From Durusdinium trenchii (taxonomy: Eukaryota > Sar > Dinophyceae > Suessiales > Symbiodiniaceae), in NCBI GenBank assembly GCA_963970005.1, contig CAXAMN010027461.1:388572-452571 (forward strand): a DNA stretch of 64,000 nucleotides, read 5' to 3'. A program made the translations under genes and the position numbers. Of this stretch, positions 32,261 to 43,280 are shown piece after piece. Under the pieces are notes generated by a model. It did not search any database and was not told where the DNA came from. It saw nothing but the letters and a program-made list of their open reading frames with translations. Numbering within the stretch: the first letter of the stretch is position 1; each line of letters begins with the position of its first letter.

Positions 32261-34185
32261 CGTGAGGTGAAATGCAAATTTTTGCGCGCGCTGGGTTGCT
32301 TGCAAAGGAAATGAGCGGCCAAACAGCTTCGTGTGCTCAGAAAAAGCATTATTGCCCACGCTTTGCTCAAAACTTTCGGGCCATCAGGGGGTCTAGATCC
32401 TGCCAAGAAAAGGTTCTGGAAACATTGGTCTTGCTACAAAACGACAGGTGACCTGGGAGCACAATCAGAATGCGCACAACATAGAGCAAGGATCACTGTG
32501 ATCAAGCTCGTGATTTTTTGCCTGCATCAAAACCTAATGAAAAGCGTTCACCTCACCACAAGCAACGGTTTTCCTGCGCGAACTACACAAGTTGTGTGAG
32601 TTGAGTTGCACTAGCTGAGTTGGGTGAGTTGGGTTGCGCAAGTTGGGCACGTTTCCAGCGGAGGTCACAACAGCTCCTTCTACTAGGCCGCCGAAAAGAC
32701 TGTCAAGCAGAAGCTTGACATCAGGACATGGTCCACTGACGACGCCACTATGGACTTATGGAATACTATGGAATACTGTGGTGAGTGAGCCAAGCCTCAA
32801 AGTCTACAACGGCCGGCCGCGCAGAGGGCAACGCTCTACCAGCTTAATTGCTGGGACGCAGAAGGCCAGCAAGTTTCCTCCCATCTGCGAGGCTAACCAC
32901 CTTCGCCGACGTTCACCAACCTACGAGCCCTCGAATGTCAAGACGCAAGGGCGGTGCGTGCTTGGCGGCGTTGTTTGTCGCCGCACATGGCGAGTTCGAA
33001 GACGCAACCGGTTGCATAGCGCTCCTCCCTGCTCACAACATCGTCAAGGTCCGCTCAGGCTTCTGACACTGAAGAGCACATTTCACAAGGTCACGGCACC
33101 TGGAAGTGATGGATCTTCTTTAAAGCTGATCATCGACTCGTATCACTTGCAAAATAGGACTAGTGTGGTAAGATATTGCCTCACCTATAAGGACCTATGA
33201 TAACGACTTGACAACAAACCCAGAAAAAATACGGTAAAATTTGATCAGTCAGAAGGGGTCCAGGAAAGCCAAACAATTAGCCTTCCTGGTCCACTTTGAA
33301 AGCGCAGTCGACTATCAAGATGGGCTTGGGCTTCCATTCATCGAGCACCGATCGGAGACAGCTGAAGATGGCCAATAGGGACACGACACGCAGTTGGAAG
33401 GTCCGCCTGGCACCAATGAACTGCTGCAGGCTCCCTGCTGCCATCGAGGCATGTGCACCTTTGAGCTTTGCCCGAGAAACTGCCCATCTCTGCCCAGCTC
33501 ACTTCTGTTTGGACTGTGGGCCTGTGGGAAAACACCTTCCTTGTTTCAAGAGCTCACGCACCTCCTACCCTGCACGGATGATGCACCGCTTTTGTCCTGC
33601 GAAGTCTGAGGACGTTTCCAAGCTTGCTTGACATCACCACTGCAGGCGCTGCTCCTTCGAATCTTCAACTTTGCAGGACCACTCTCCAGGCACCCCAGCA
33701 CTTAGTCTTACAGTCGCAAGCAGTCCGCAAACAAGACATTAATATGCGTGGCCGACAACCAAACCAAACGTTTCTTCTCTGCGTATTCTCCTGCGCATGT
33801 CCGCAAGTAGATGCGAGAGCACATCTGGTCCAGGCAAATGTAACTCCAATCATGCTTTGTCTAGGTGTCATCTGTCTTCTGTGAGCCAGGGACTCGCCTT
33901 TCAGAAGCTCAAAACCGAAGCGCCTGCGTGGAAGCCCCAAAAAGAGGAGCTGGTGGCCAGATACAGCTCCGGATGGCAGAAATGAAACCTGCAAAGGGTA
34001 GTTGGTAATCGCGGCTAAGGCTCTCTTATTGTAGACCAGACTCAGACTAAGCGGAATTCAGTCAAGGACCTCCTGGTGGGGCTAAGACACTGCCTGCATG
34101 ATATGCATGAGTAACTCTGCATACGCAAGATGCGCAGCAAAACATGTACGTGTACCCTGCATCGGAGCAATCTACAAGTAGCAGG
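32261..34185. other. No recognisable gene
   Basis: A gagttg-type short repeat lies at 32587-32640. Remaining frames have no recognised features. Confidence 0.45.
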
Positions 34186-34189
34186 CAGG

Positions 34190-34424
34190 GTGGTAGTAGT
34201 AGTAGTAGTAGTCGTAGTGGTGGTAGTGGTGGTGGTGGTAGTCGTAGGAGTAGCAGTAGCAGTAGCAGGAGCAGGAGGGAGTAGGAGTAGTAGCAGTAGC
34301 AGTAGCAGGAGCAGGAGCAGGAGTAGGAGTAGTAGCAGTAGTAGTAGCAGTAGCAGTAGCAGTAGCAGTAGTAGTCGTAGTGGTGGTGGTAGTAGTGCTA
34401 GTAGCAGTAGTAGCAGCAGTAGTA
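34190..34424. repeat. Imperfect GTA/GCA trinucleotide array
   Basis: About 235 bp of mixed gta, gtg, gca and gga triplets (for example gtagtagtagtcgtagtgg). It yields poly-Ser/Val on one strand and poly-Leu/Thr on the other, which I do not regard as coding. Confidence 0.95.
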
Positions 34425-35818
34425 AGTCTTCAGATGTAGCACGTCTTTTGAAGAAGAAGTCTTCGCGGTGCTCGCGCGCAAAAGAAAAAAGATACAATCG
34501 TGTTTTCTTCCTTGCTCTGCCTTCAGCTACAGTATACAACCAGTCACAGGCTGTCTTCAAACCGGTCAAGCCACGCCGCCTCTGGCTGAAGTGAAGTGCC
34601 GTTGAATATAATGGCCTCCAACTCACTCGCATTCCCATAGGCCTGCACTTGTCTGCGCAAAGTCACAGGTCAACAAAGCACAGGCCAGTTCGTGAGAGGT
34701 CTGCCCCATCGATCTTTGCTGAGTTAAAGTATACGCAAAGGCACTTGCTATAATCCCACACCGCGAGCACTGTAATAAACCTGGCTTGGGGCCAGCATGA
34801 TACAATCGTGAGTCCTTCGCTAGTCAGGCACGGTAAAGTCTATCAGTCTCAACTTGAACTTTTATCTGGCCGGCCATTGGGGTCTTCGCACGGTCGCTTC
34901 TAGTCCTAGATGCTTGCAAATACTGTATTTAACTGCCCATGCTAGATGTTGTGAGTTCCTTGAAGGAATCGATCCTGGCCAGCAGCAACGTTTATGTGAA
35001 TCCTTTTCGTACATATTGCGTGACCCATCAGTTGAAAGTGTCTCAAGCAGCGTAACTGTTGTTCAACAATGACAAAAAAATCCCTTTGCGAACGCTTCTG
35101 GCTCCTTGTGCCGTTGTGGCAGGTCGTAGCGGGTCTTTGGCCCAAACCTGTGAGAACAAGCCCAGCACATCACACCCTCCCCGCAAGTTGAAGCCGAACT
35201 GTAGCAATGTGAAACGCAAACGAGACGCATTAAACCTCACAGGATTCTATAATTACTTTGATGGGCCTGTCCCCGCCACTGTCCCACCTGCTTCCAGGGT
35301 AGATCATCCGGGAAGGCCGGAACCTTCCCACATCCGGCGTCTATCTCCTCTCTGTACAGTACTGACTTGCTAAAGGAAAACAAAGAAACACATCGTTGCA
35401 AGGAGGGGTTACTGAGAGCGGTTTGCGTCAGATACTACATGGTATGACCCACAAGTTCCTGTGATAGAAACGAAGGGTTCCTCGTCACCCAGTGTTACTG
35501 CGCTACAGGCCTGTGGAAGTCCCTCTTGTTAACCAATCTTTGGAACGCTCTCGCAAACAACTGCCTGCAGTGCTAAGTTCCGCACAGCTTTTGTTCCATG
35601 GTTCTTCCAGCCTTCGACGGAGGTTCTGCGTAGTGGTTCGGGCTAATTTGCGTCGCGAGGCTTCGCAAAGCTGGTCAAGCCAACATCACATTGAGCATTG
35701 AAAACGTCTACCATGCCGCGAAAGACTCACAACGTGTTCTTCCTCATTGCACGCTGATGTTGTGTTCGAAAAGTGTATATACACAAACTGGACCCAAATC
35801 CACTTGCTAAGTGCAAAC
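34425..35818. other. No recognisable gene
   Basis: Nothing recognised on either strand. Confidence 0.45.
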
Positions 35819-36780
35819 GGCTCGGGGGCCAGAGCTGGGGAGCAAGAACGGGAGCAGGAACTGGGGTCAGGGAGCTGAGGAACAAGAAGGAAACAATGTT
35901 CCAGCACAAAAACGTACAAATACCTGCCATACTGTTGTTTCTCAACACTACTGCGTAGAAAGAAACAATTGTAACGGAAACAGGACCCGCACCACAAGCG
36001 CAACAGCTGAGAGACATCCTGCTAAGTACGCGCAACTGCCTGGAAAGCACACGCATCACAAGTGCAACAGTTGCTACCGTTGCGGAAAGCAAGCGCAATA
36101 ACGCTCCGCGCTGCAGATACAAATGCACGGATCCACTACCGCTATTGAACAAACCACCACGGCCATGAAGCCAACGATCTGCACCGCAAACCTGGCGTGG
36201 TGCTAAAACAATTGTTTGCGCCACTCAACTGACCTGTTGATGCATCCATTGCCAACACGCTGCTTGGTGAGGGTTTGACAGAGTACATACACGACAGCGA
36301 CCACAGCGCCCGACCTAACAGCGCCCAGGGCTCCAACGCGGAAGTCTAACCACCTACCAGCACCCAGAGTTTCAAGGCCCAATCGCAACAGCAAAGGTTC
36401 CAAGGTGGGAGCCCGCTAAAGCCCGAACACACCTCGCCTTTTAAAGGCGGAAGTCGGAAGTTCAATCTCAGCACTTAGTATCGCGCAGGTCGCAAGTTGG
36501 AAGTCCGATCGCAGCACCTCACTGACTAGCACCCAGTTCCACAGTGGAAGCCCGGGAGCTCCTAACAACACCCAGGTTACAAGGTGGGAAATCCCAGCGC
36601 CTAACATCACGCAGGTTCCAAGGTGGAAGTGTGCCCGAACAAGTCCGATCACAGCACCCGACCGAATAACACCCAGTTTCTACGGCATTTTGGGTGCTGG
36701 AGACAAACTGCGCTCCACTCCCGGCCCCACATTGAAGCCCAGCTGCATCCTGTTGCTGGGAACAAAATTTTGAACAATGA
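35819..36780. repeat. Long direct repeat R1 (left of the non-LTR element)
   Basis: Aligns with 41135-41940. Ordered landmarks are ctcggggg...agctgg, gctgaggaacaag, gttccagcac, actgcgtagaaagaa, gccaacgatct, attgtttg(c/t)gccactcaac, tgacctg, and ggtgctggagacaaactg, ending in gaacaatga. It contains an internal minisatellite (about 36320-36680) with a cctaacancacncaggtt-like unit, which accounts for its greater length. Confidence 0.8.
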
Positions 36781-36903
36781 CATTCCCGCTACGAGTACCC
36801 AAAAGGAGTACCCAATAACAATAACAACTCAATTGACTGGAACTTTGACCCTCTTCAATATGTGTATTTTTTTGGCACGCCTTTTCTCTGGTGCAAGAGT
36901 GCG

Positions 36904-37406
36904 CTATTTGAACATCTGGCGAAGGTCTTTTGACCGTGAGTGAGAGCAGGTGGATCTAAGTCGGCTGGTGAGGGTCGCCTTCTCCTCCTGGATCTTGCTG
37001 CGAGCCAAGCAGCTTGCGCACTCGACGGCGTTTCCCCTCCTCACCATTGTATGTGTTGGGTCATTGGCTCGGTGGCAGCGGACCACAGTAGCAAGGCTCT
37101 CCGATGAAGCGAGAGAAAGCCTCCTCCTTTGCCCGAGCCAAGATGGATATGCACGGTCCAATTTCAAGTGATGGACGCCTTGTTGTGGCCCATCTTGCGC
37201 AGCAACCAAAGCATGGATCACCTCCGCGCGTGTCCGACGAGGCTGCTTGGGCGCCTCGATGCAAGGTTCGTCCATGTCCTCTCGAAGGTCTTCCACCATG
37301 CTCTTGGTGCGGTATAAGTGAGGCCGCACTTCCCGCACCTGACACCGCTCCTGAAAGGCTGCCACTCATGTCCGTTGCGTTGTAGCTTCTTCGTCAACTC
37401 AGCCAA
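36904..37406 (-). pseudogene. Non-LTR element C-terminal zinc-ribbon modules
   Basis: Two short-spaced cysteine modules on the minus strand: FRSGVRCGKCGLTYTAPRAW (frame starting 37406) and, downstream in another frame, MVRRGNAVECASCLARSKI near 37020 with a closing RSTC. The (H)xMVRRGNxVxCxxC pattern matches the terminal ribbons at 22740-24050, tying both fragments to one element class. It lies downstream of the RNase H-like fragment, as expected for the end of ORF2. Frameshifts separate the modules. Confidence 0.55.
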
Positions 37407-37481
37407 GAGTTCCGGCTTCTGTAGAATGCGGGATCTTGTGGTGGATGTGAGCGACTTTCTGCTGCAGCAAGTTCAAAGATC

Positions 37482-38120
37482 TTAGCCGTCTGCTTGGCCA
37501 GCTTTTGAGTGATCATTCACCTTAAGTTTTTGTCGGGCAAAGAGAAGAGGTTGCACCTGATCAAAATCTTCATATTCCAAGCCCTTGTAGAGGTCAGGGA
37601 ATGTCTCATAGGCCAGATACGGTTGCCAGGTTCGCCATACACCATGGTGAAAGACAGCAGCAGGAACCTTGTCCTTGACATGGAGGGCCAAATGCTTGAG
37701 CGCATAGAAAAGCCCCCTTGCCTGACTGGCTTGCCCAGGACACACGCCAATGATGGAGCCAATCCGCTTCCTCGTGGCGGTGTTGTGAACACGGATGGCA
37801 AAACCAAATTTGATATCGCGACAAGTCGCCGCCACTGCAATGGAGCAGATAGCGCGCGATGGGCCAGGGCTCAGTGAGGTAGAGGTGGCAGTCAGGGATG
37901 CCTCCATAGCCGGTCCGCTTCCAGCGCTTGCCGTCAGAAATGTCGAACTCAAGAACCAACAAATACGCTTGTAGAGCTTGAAGTGGACCAGAGACAACTT
38001 GCCATCGTTTTTGGCCTTCAGGAGAGCTCCAAGGGCTGCGCTCCAGCTGATCCAAAAGAGGTGTTTTTTGCTTTCAGAGAAGCTGTGATACACCTTCCAG
38101 ATGGTGTGGAGGTGCTGCAA
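37482..38120 (-). pseudogene. Non-LTR element RNase H-like region
   Basis: The best frames (starting 38120 and 38055) contain VLEFDISDGKRWKRTGYGGI, then FGFAIRVHNT, and QASQARGLFYALKHLALH, which resembles the Q(x)SxRAEL helix of an RNase H domain although the Glu is replaced by Gly-Leu. The final DS/N box is not clear. Position between the pre-RT segment and the zinc ribbons supports the reading. The RT core is not seen between 38120 and 38340, so it has probably been deleted. Confidence 0.35.
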
Positions 38121-38139
38121 GATGATGGAGTCACCTGGA

Positions 38140-38911
38140 TCAGGTTAGTGAGCGTGGCCCTCTCGCGGGCAAGACTTCAGGCGTTGTCTTCTCTGAGGAG
38201 CTAGACCGTACCAGTGGAAATCCGCAAGCGGTGCATGATGCCCACTCTTGCTCGGCCTTTGAGAAAGCGCTTTTTGATGTGGGGAACTCGACGTCGCCTC
38301 CCAAGTCCCTCAGAACATCGTAGTGTTCCAGGATCTCCTTCACGAAGCAAAGCCTTGACGGCCTGAGCGGCTTCTCAGGCGCTGGTCAAGAACCCAGTTT
38401 TGTCGGTGTTGAGCTTGAGCCCAGCTTGCTCCAGTTGGCCTTCGGAAGGGCATCAACGCTGCAGCGAGCCTTTCCAGAGCAGGAAAATGCTGGAAAGGCC
38501 TTTGCCACGGACAATCTCGCTGCCTCAAGTTGCGGAAAAGGCCTCGAAGGCCTTTTTGGTAGGCTTTCTCAAACCATGCTTTGAATTCCTCACTGGTGGA
38601 CAAAAGGGCTTGGCGAGCCCTTTGTTCCTGCTCAGCGATCATCTTCCTGATCTCCACAAATTCGTTCTCAGGGTGCTCAACGCCAAACGCCCTTTCTTCC
38701 ATGTTTGGGATCGTTGTTGATCAACCATGGGTCCTTGGCAGAGGGAAATGCGAGATCCTCTTCCTTTGGTGGGCTCATGTAGGAGCTGTGTCAAGTACTT
38801 CTCCGTCTGAGTGGCCCACCTTGCAAGATCAGTGCCTAGACCAGTGATTTGTTGGTCGATGATGTAGAAGAGACCGTCATCCTCCCAAAAGCTGGACCAA
38901 GCAGCCGGCAA
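38140..38911 (-). pseudogene. Non-LTR element segment between endonuclease and RT
   Basis: Minus-strand frames starting at 38911, 38702 and 38343 read as continuous charged helical protein: LTRWATQTEKYL-like, then EFKAWFEKAYQKGLRGLF, LRQRDCPWQRPF and FPALERLAA, ending with ILEHYDVLRDLGGDVEF. Such Arg/Glu-rich stretches connect endonuclease and RT in non-LTR elements. No RT catalytic box (FxDD) is visible. Broken by frameshifts at about 38340 and 38640-38700. Confidence 0.45.
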
Positions 38912-39037
38912 TTGGAAGGTGCGCCCAATGGGAGGAAGTGCTGGCTTCCTTGGAGAGTGGTGGTGGGCTCTGCACTTGCTCTGAATCAGCGTTGCTGCGA
39001 GGGCCTCAGGTCAATCAGGGCCTCAGGTCAATTTATT

Positions 39038-39421
39038 TTACCAGTCACCTCCCACAATGAAAGGGACTCCATGGCATCTCCACCCTCTGCCGGCGAAATA
39101 TTGTTGCGTGGCTTCCATCTTCTTCTGCCCCAAGTGGATTTCTTGAAGGAAAATGAGATGGTCTCTTTTGGTCCAGATCCAGTCCTGCGCGCGGTGGCCG
39201 AAGAAGGTGACGTTGCCGAAAACGAGGTGTAGTGGTTCGAGATGAAGCTTGGATCTTTTGGCCTGTGGGAGATCCAAGGCCCCCACCGCATCAGGGACTA
39301 ACTCGTCAATGGGTTCTTGAACTAGCCACAACTGGACCACATCCTTCTTGCATCGATCAGTCAGATGCAGAATCGGAGTGGGGTATGCGCCATCCTCAGC
39401 ATACCGCAATGCGTTGTCCAC
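39038..39421 (-). pseudogene. Non-LTR element endonuclease (EEP/APE type) remnant
   Basis: 127 codons. Residues 66-96 carry the opening of an apurinic-type endonuclease: LVFGNVTFFG (Asn 70) and then HLIFLQEIHLG (Glu 94, the metal ligand), followed by GRGWRCHGVP. It ends with FIVGGDW, reminiscent of the GDxN motif, but much of the normal ~220-residue domain between these motifs is missing. In intact elements this enzyme nicks target DNA to prime reverse transcription. The upstream ~60 residues are linker. Non-functional. Confidence 0.55.
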
Positions 39422-41055
39422 CCGGAGGCAAAATGCCCGGCTTCGTGGCCATGCCCCAAAATGAGGCTCACAATGCGGTATGAGGCCACGTGTATCCCAT
39501 CTTCACGGGAAGGAGACTCTGTCAGGAATCTCGAGGGCTCGATCATGCTTGGTGCAACATCCTTGCACAAGTTGAAACCTCTGTAGGTGGACAATGAGTC
39601 CACCTGGAGCCCCATAGAGGTATTGCCCCTCGCCTTCGCCGGCCCATACCCTGGAGGAAAAACGCGGTTGAGAGGGACTTGTTCTCTTCCTTCAAGGCGT
39701 CCAGTGGGATGAACGGTTTAGAGAAAGCCGACAAAATCACCAACGTCAGCCTGGTCCTTCCTGGAAGTGGTCCCAGATGGCGACCATCTGTTCCAGGCCC
39801 TTGAGGGTGGTAGGATAGCTGTCCGACAAAAAATTGTCGAACAGCGGTGTAGGTCTTTCCCCAAGCCAGAGATTGGTCTTCTGCAAAAGCTCCAGCCCAA
39901 CTCCAGCACCTAAAGGCAGCGTTCCCACAGCAAAGGTTGATGTTGACAGCCATGTGCTGACATCTCCTTGTACTTCGAGATGTTTGTGAACGAGGTTCTC
40001 CATCCGTTTGAGATCAGTCAGGAGCTGTTGCCCTGTGTGTGTGTGTTGAGCGGCGACGCTCATAGGCTGCAATGGATACAGTCACGTCGTTCTTTGCCCG
40101 TCTGCCTGGTCAAAACCAGTCCTGGGTTCATCATTACCCATGAGCTCCACGAGGTGAGGAGAGTTGCCAGCTTGGTCTGCGGGGTTCCGTTGTTTGCAGA
40201 ACCTCAAAAGGCCCGCACTGCTGCAGAAGAGCACGGTGCCCCTGGACCAGCTGTTGGCTCTCCGGCAGACTCAGTAGTCAAAATTACGCCCCCACGAAGT
40301 TTGGGAGCGCCAGGCTCACTTCGCCACGTTCCTTATAGCCCGGCTGAGGAGCCGTGCCGCTGCTTGAGCCTGTGGCTGCAAAAGGTACAACAGATTGGCC
40401 GTGAGGGCTGTTTGCTCATTCCAACTTGGCTTGGACGCCCTTCATCTCTTCCAGCATGAGGTCTTCTTGGCGGTGTCGATCTTTTGCTGCATCATCTTGC
40501 GGTGAAAGAGATCACGCAAGGCAAAGACTTGAGCCTTGAGCTTCATGGCCATGTGGCCATGTGGCCATGTCTTTCTCTGTCTCCGGAGGCGGTTTTGCGA
40601 TTTTCTCAACCAGTTCTCTCACTCGTGTTGGGAGCTGCGTGAGGGCCTCCTTCAAGACATCTGTGAGGTGTCGAAAGAACTCCAAGCTGGGGCTAAAACA
40701 TCTGCCGTGGCCTTCTGGATGTTTGTCAGCTTCCCTCCTCTGCCTCCGCTGAGTCCTGGAGGCGGTGGGATCGGCTTCTGTTGGCCGCACTCCCTTCATG
40801 GTCTAGGAGTACGTGGTTTGGTGGAAAAACCTTGAAGGGGCTTCATCCAGTGATTGCCACATTTGCTGGAGGTGTAGCCCTCGCGGATCTTGTCTTCCCA
40901 GATCCACTTGGTGCGTGTAACCGTACATCTTCAGGGTGCCGAGGACGTCCAAGATCTGCCGCGTCACCGCTCTTGGACACAGGGACCTTCCTGGTGAAGA
41001 CGTGTACAGCCCACAGCCAACGAGCCCGGCTTGAGTCACGTAGTCCCTTGAGCCA
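39422..41055 (-). pseudogene. Non-LTR element N-terminal region (ORF1-like)
   Basis: Several overlapping frames reading minus. Near 41050-40800 there is RGLHLQQMWQSLDEAPSRFF. Near 40799-40512, Arg-rich sequence is followed by FFRHLTDVLKEALTQLPTR and LVEKIAKPPPETEK, which looks coiled-coil. Further along (about 39950-39600) GKTYTAVRQFFVGQL and related frames lead into the endonuclease. The repeated hydrophobic/charged helices suggest an RNA-binding or oligomerisation region. No named domain is recognised and the frame is lost several times. Confidence 0.4.
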
Positions 41056-41134
41056 AGATCTTGAGGCTCCAATATGTGTACGCGTATAGATTTATATACA
41101 TACAGACCTCCCAAACCACACCCAAGCGTAAAGG

Positions 41135-41940
41135 GAGCTCGGGGGCAAGAGCTGGCAAGCAAGAACAGGAGGAGGATCGAGGAGCTGAGGAACAAGCAGG
41201 AAAGAGAATCAGAACAGCGAAAATATTGTTCCAGCACCAATGAGGGTTGCTAAGAACGAACGGCCTTGCTGCGCAAAAGCAATGCGTAGAAAGAATGCCT
41301 CGCAACACAAAATGCAGGCACATGTGCAAAACTAGAAACGTCCTGCTGGGTACATCCAACAAGGTGGCCGGCATAGAGACGCGCTACTGAGAACGCACCG
41401 GACTGCGAACAAAGAAACCACTGTGCTGGAGTACACATGATGCGCGGATCTACTACCACCAGGGACACGCGGCTCATTGCGTTCCTCCAAGCCCTCCAAC
41501 ACTATTGAACTCACACACACACACACACACCAAGGCCATCAAGCCAACGATCTACGCAGTCAGCCTGCCTAATTCGCTCTGTTGCACAAATTCCGTGCGG
41601 GGCCAAAAACTATTGTTTGTGCCACTCAACTGACCTGCCCGAGGCCTCCGTCGCCGACATGGTGCTCGGGGTGGGCTTGGCCCCGAAGAGTACAAATGGC
41701 GAGCTGCAGGGCCCAAGGCCAAAGGCCGATCAACGCACCTGGCCTAACAGCACCCAGGTTCCCAGGTGCCCCAGGGCTCCAGGTTCCAAGGTTTCAGCGG
41801 AAGCACTGGCGGGGCTCCAAGATTCCACGGTGGAATTCCGCTGCTTCGGCGCTGGAGACAAACTGTGTACCACTCCCAGCCCCGGAGATTGACCCAACTG
41901 CATTCTGCTGTTGGAAGGGCAACCAGTACAAAACAATGAG
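41135..41940. repeat. Long direct repeat R2 (right of the non-LTR element)
   Basis: Counterpart of R1 in the same orientation, 5,316 bp to the right. It ends in accagtacaaaacaatgag where R1 has ttgaacaatga, and carries an extra (CA)n run near 41512-41530. Similarity is patchy but the order of landmarks is preserved over ~800 bp. Confidence 0.8.
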
Positions 41941-43210
41941 GGTGAGGTCTCGTCGCGAGTCACCAAGTTCGAAAAGGACATACACAAAAGAATGTGCACG
42001 TATGTAATTATCCGGGTATCGAAGCAGCTGGCAAATTAAAGTTCAAGAGACCCTGGTGATAAATTCAATGCTGCAGTGCATGCTCCATACATAGAGCATG
42101 TGTAAATGTCATCTTAGATCTTGCAAAAAAGGTGTTTGATCCCCTGTTTCCTCCTACAAAGCTCTTTGCAGAAACATGGAAAGCTGATTATTGCTCTTCC
42201 AAGGGTATCACCTTCTGTCCTCTCCCGCACGCCTCCCTAAAATACCTAGGCTGCCCTGAAAAACTGGAAGCTGGCAAACAGCTGCAGGTCGTTCTCACAC
42301 CGTGTGAGCCAGGGCTGCACAGACTGCACGGGTGATTTTGAGAAAATACGGATACGGCCATTAAAGGAACTTTCATGATGCACGCTGCACGTGTCAAAAG
42401 GTGCCATCCGACCACGACATGAGTAAACGCTGCCACAGAGTGAAAGGAAGCATTGGGTGCCTCCTTGCTTTGAAACTCATGTAAGAATTGAGAATAGATT
42501 GTCTGGTCGTGTGTGGCCTGCCAGTGACTGTAGCCTTTTCTTTCTCGCATTGCCATTTGCACATGAGCCGAAAATGTCTCTCTTACTGCCCAGCATACCG
42601 TAAATACGGTGCAACAGCTGGAACAAGAGCAGCTTGCTACATTGACGCCACAAACACAAGTAAGTTGAAAGACTGCAATGAATCAAGTAGTCGAACCAGG
42701 GCTTTCAACAGCAACTCTGTTGTGAAGGTGGGATTGTGCTAGCAGGATTCGCCAGGCGACATTAGCTCGACGGTGCTGATTGCGTCGGAGTTGGTCACAA
42801 GAGTGCCACTCGTAATGAAATCCATTGCAGGGTTGCCATGTGGAGCTGAGTGTAGTTGAGATGACACGCATGTTGAAGGTCTCGCAACCCTGACTGCGCT
42901 TCGAAATATGGCTGCTTTGAGTAGGCAGCTTCTAAGCGTGCACATGTCAAAAACTATTAGCAACGGAAAAGCGGCTCCCACTACGTAATCATGGGCTTAT
43001 TACTTCCTTATCAGTCGACACTCCCCTGCATGGTTGCGTGTCCAGGTGGATACGTCTTCGCTATGTGCATCTAAAGAGCCGATTTCCCCATCGCCTACAT
43101 GATCTTTGAATTAAGATCTGCTGGGCCTAGGCCCTATCTCTCATGCCCCCAGGCATTTGGGAAGGGCCCATAGAATCAGGAATGTACTGTTTTTTGTTCC
43201 AAACCTTGAT
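41941..43210. other. No recognisable gene
   Basis: Nothing recognised on either strand. Confidence 0.45.
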
Positions 43211-43214
43211 TGCA

Positions 43215-43280
43215 GAATATGTGTATATACATATATTATATGTGTATATATATATATATATTGTGTATATATATATATGT
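43215..43280. repeat. AT/TG microsatellite
   Basis: (TA)n with tgtgtatata interruptions. Confidence 0.9.

Noticed and set aside
32634-33200. 188-codon plus-strand frame
   Set aside because: No recognisable motif; composition is consistent with random sequence in a repeat-rich area.
34042-34638. Long frames of Leu/Thr and of Ser/Val around 34190-34424
   Set aside because: Produced by translating a trinucleotide array on both strands; no flanking coding signal.
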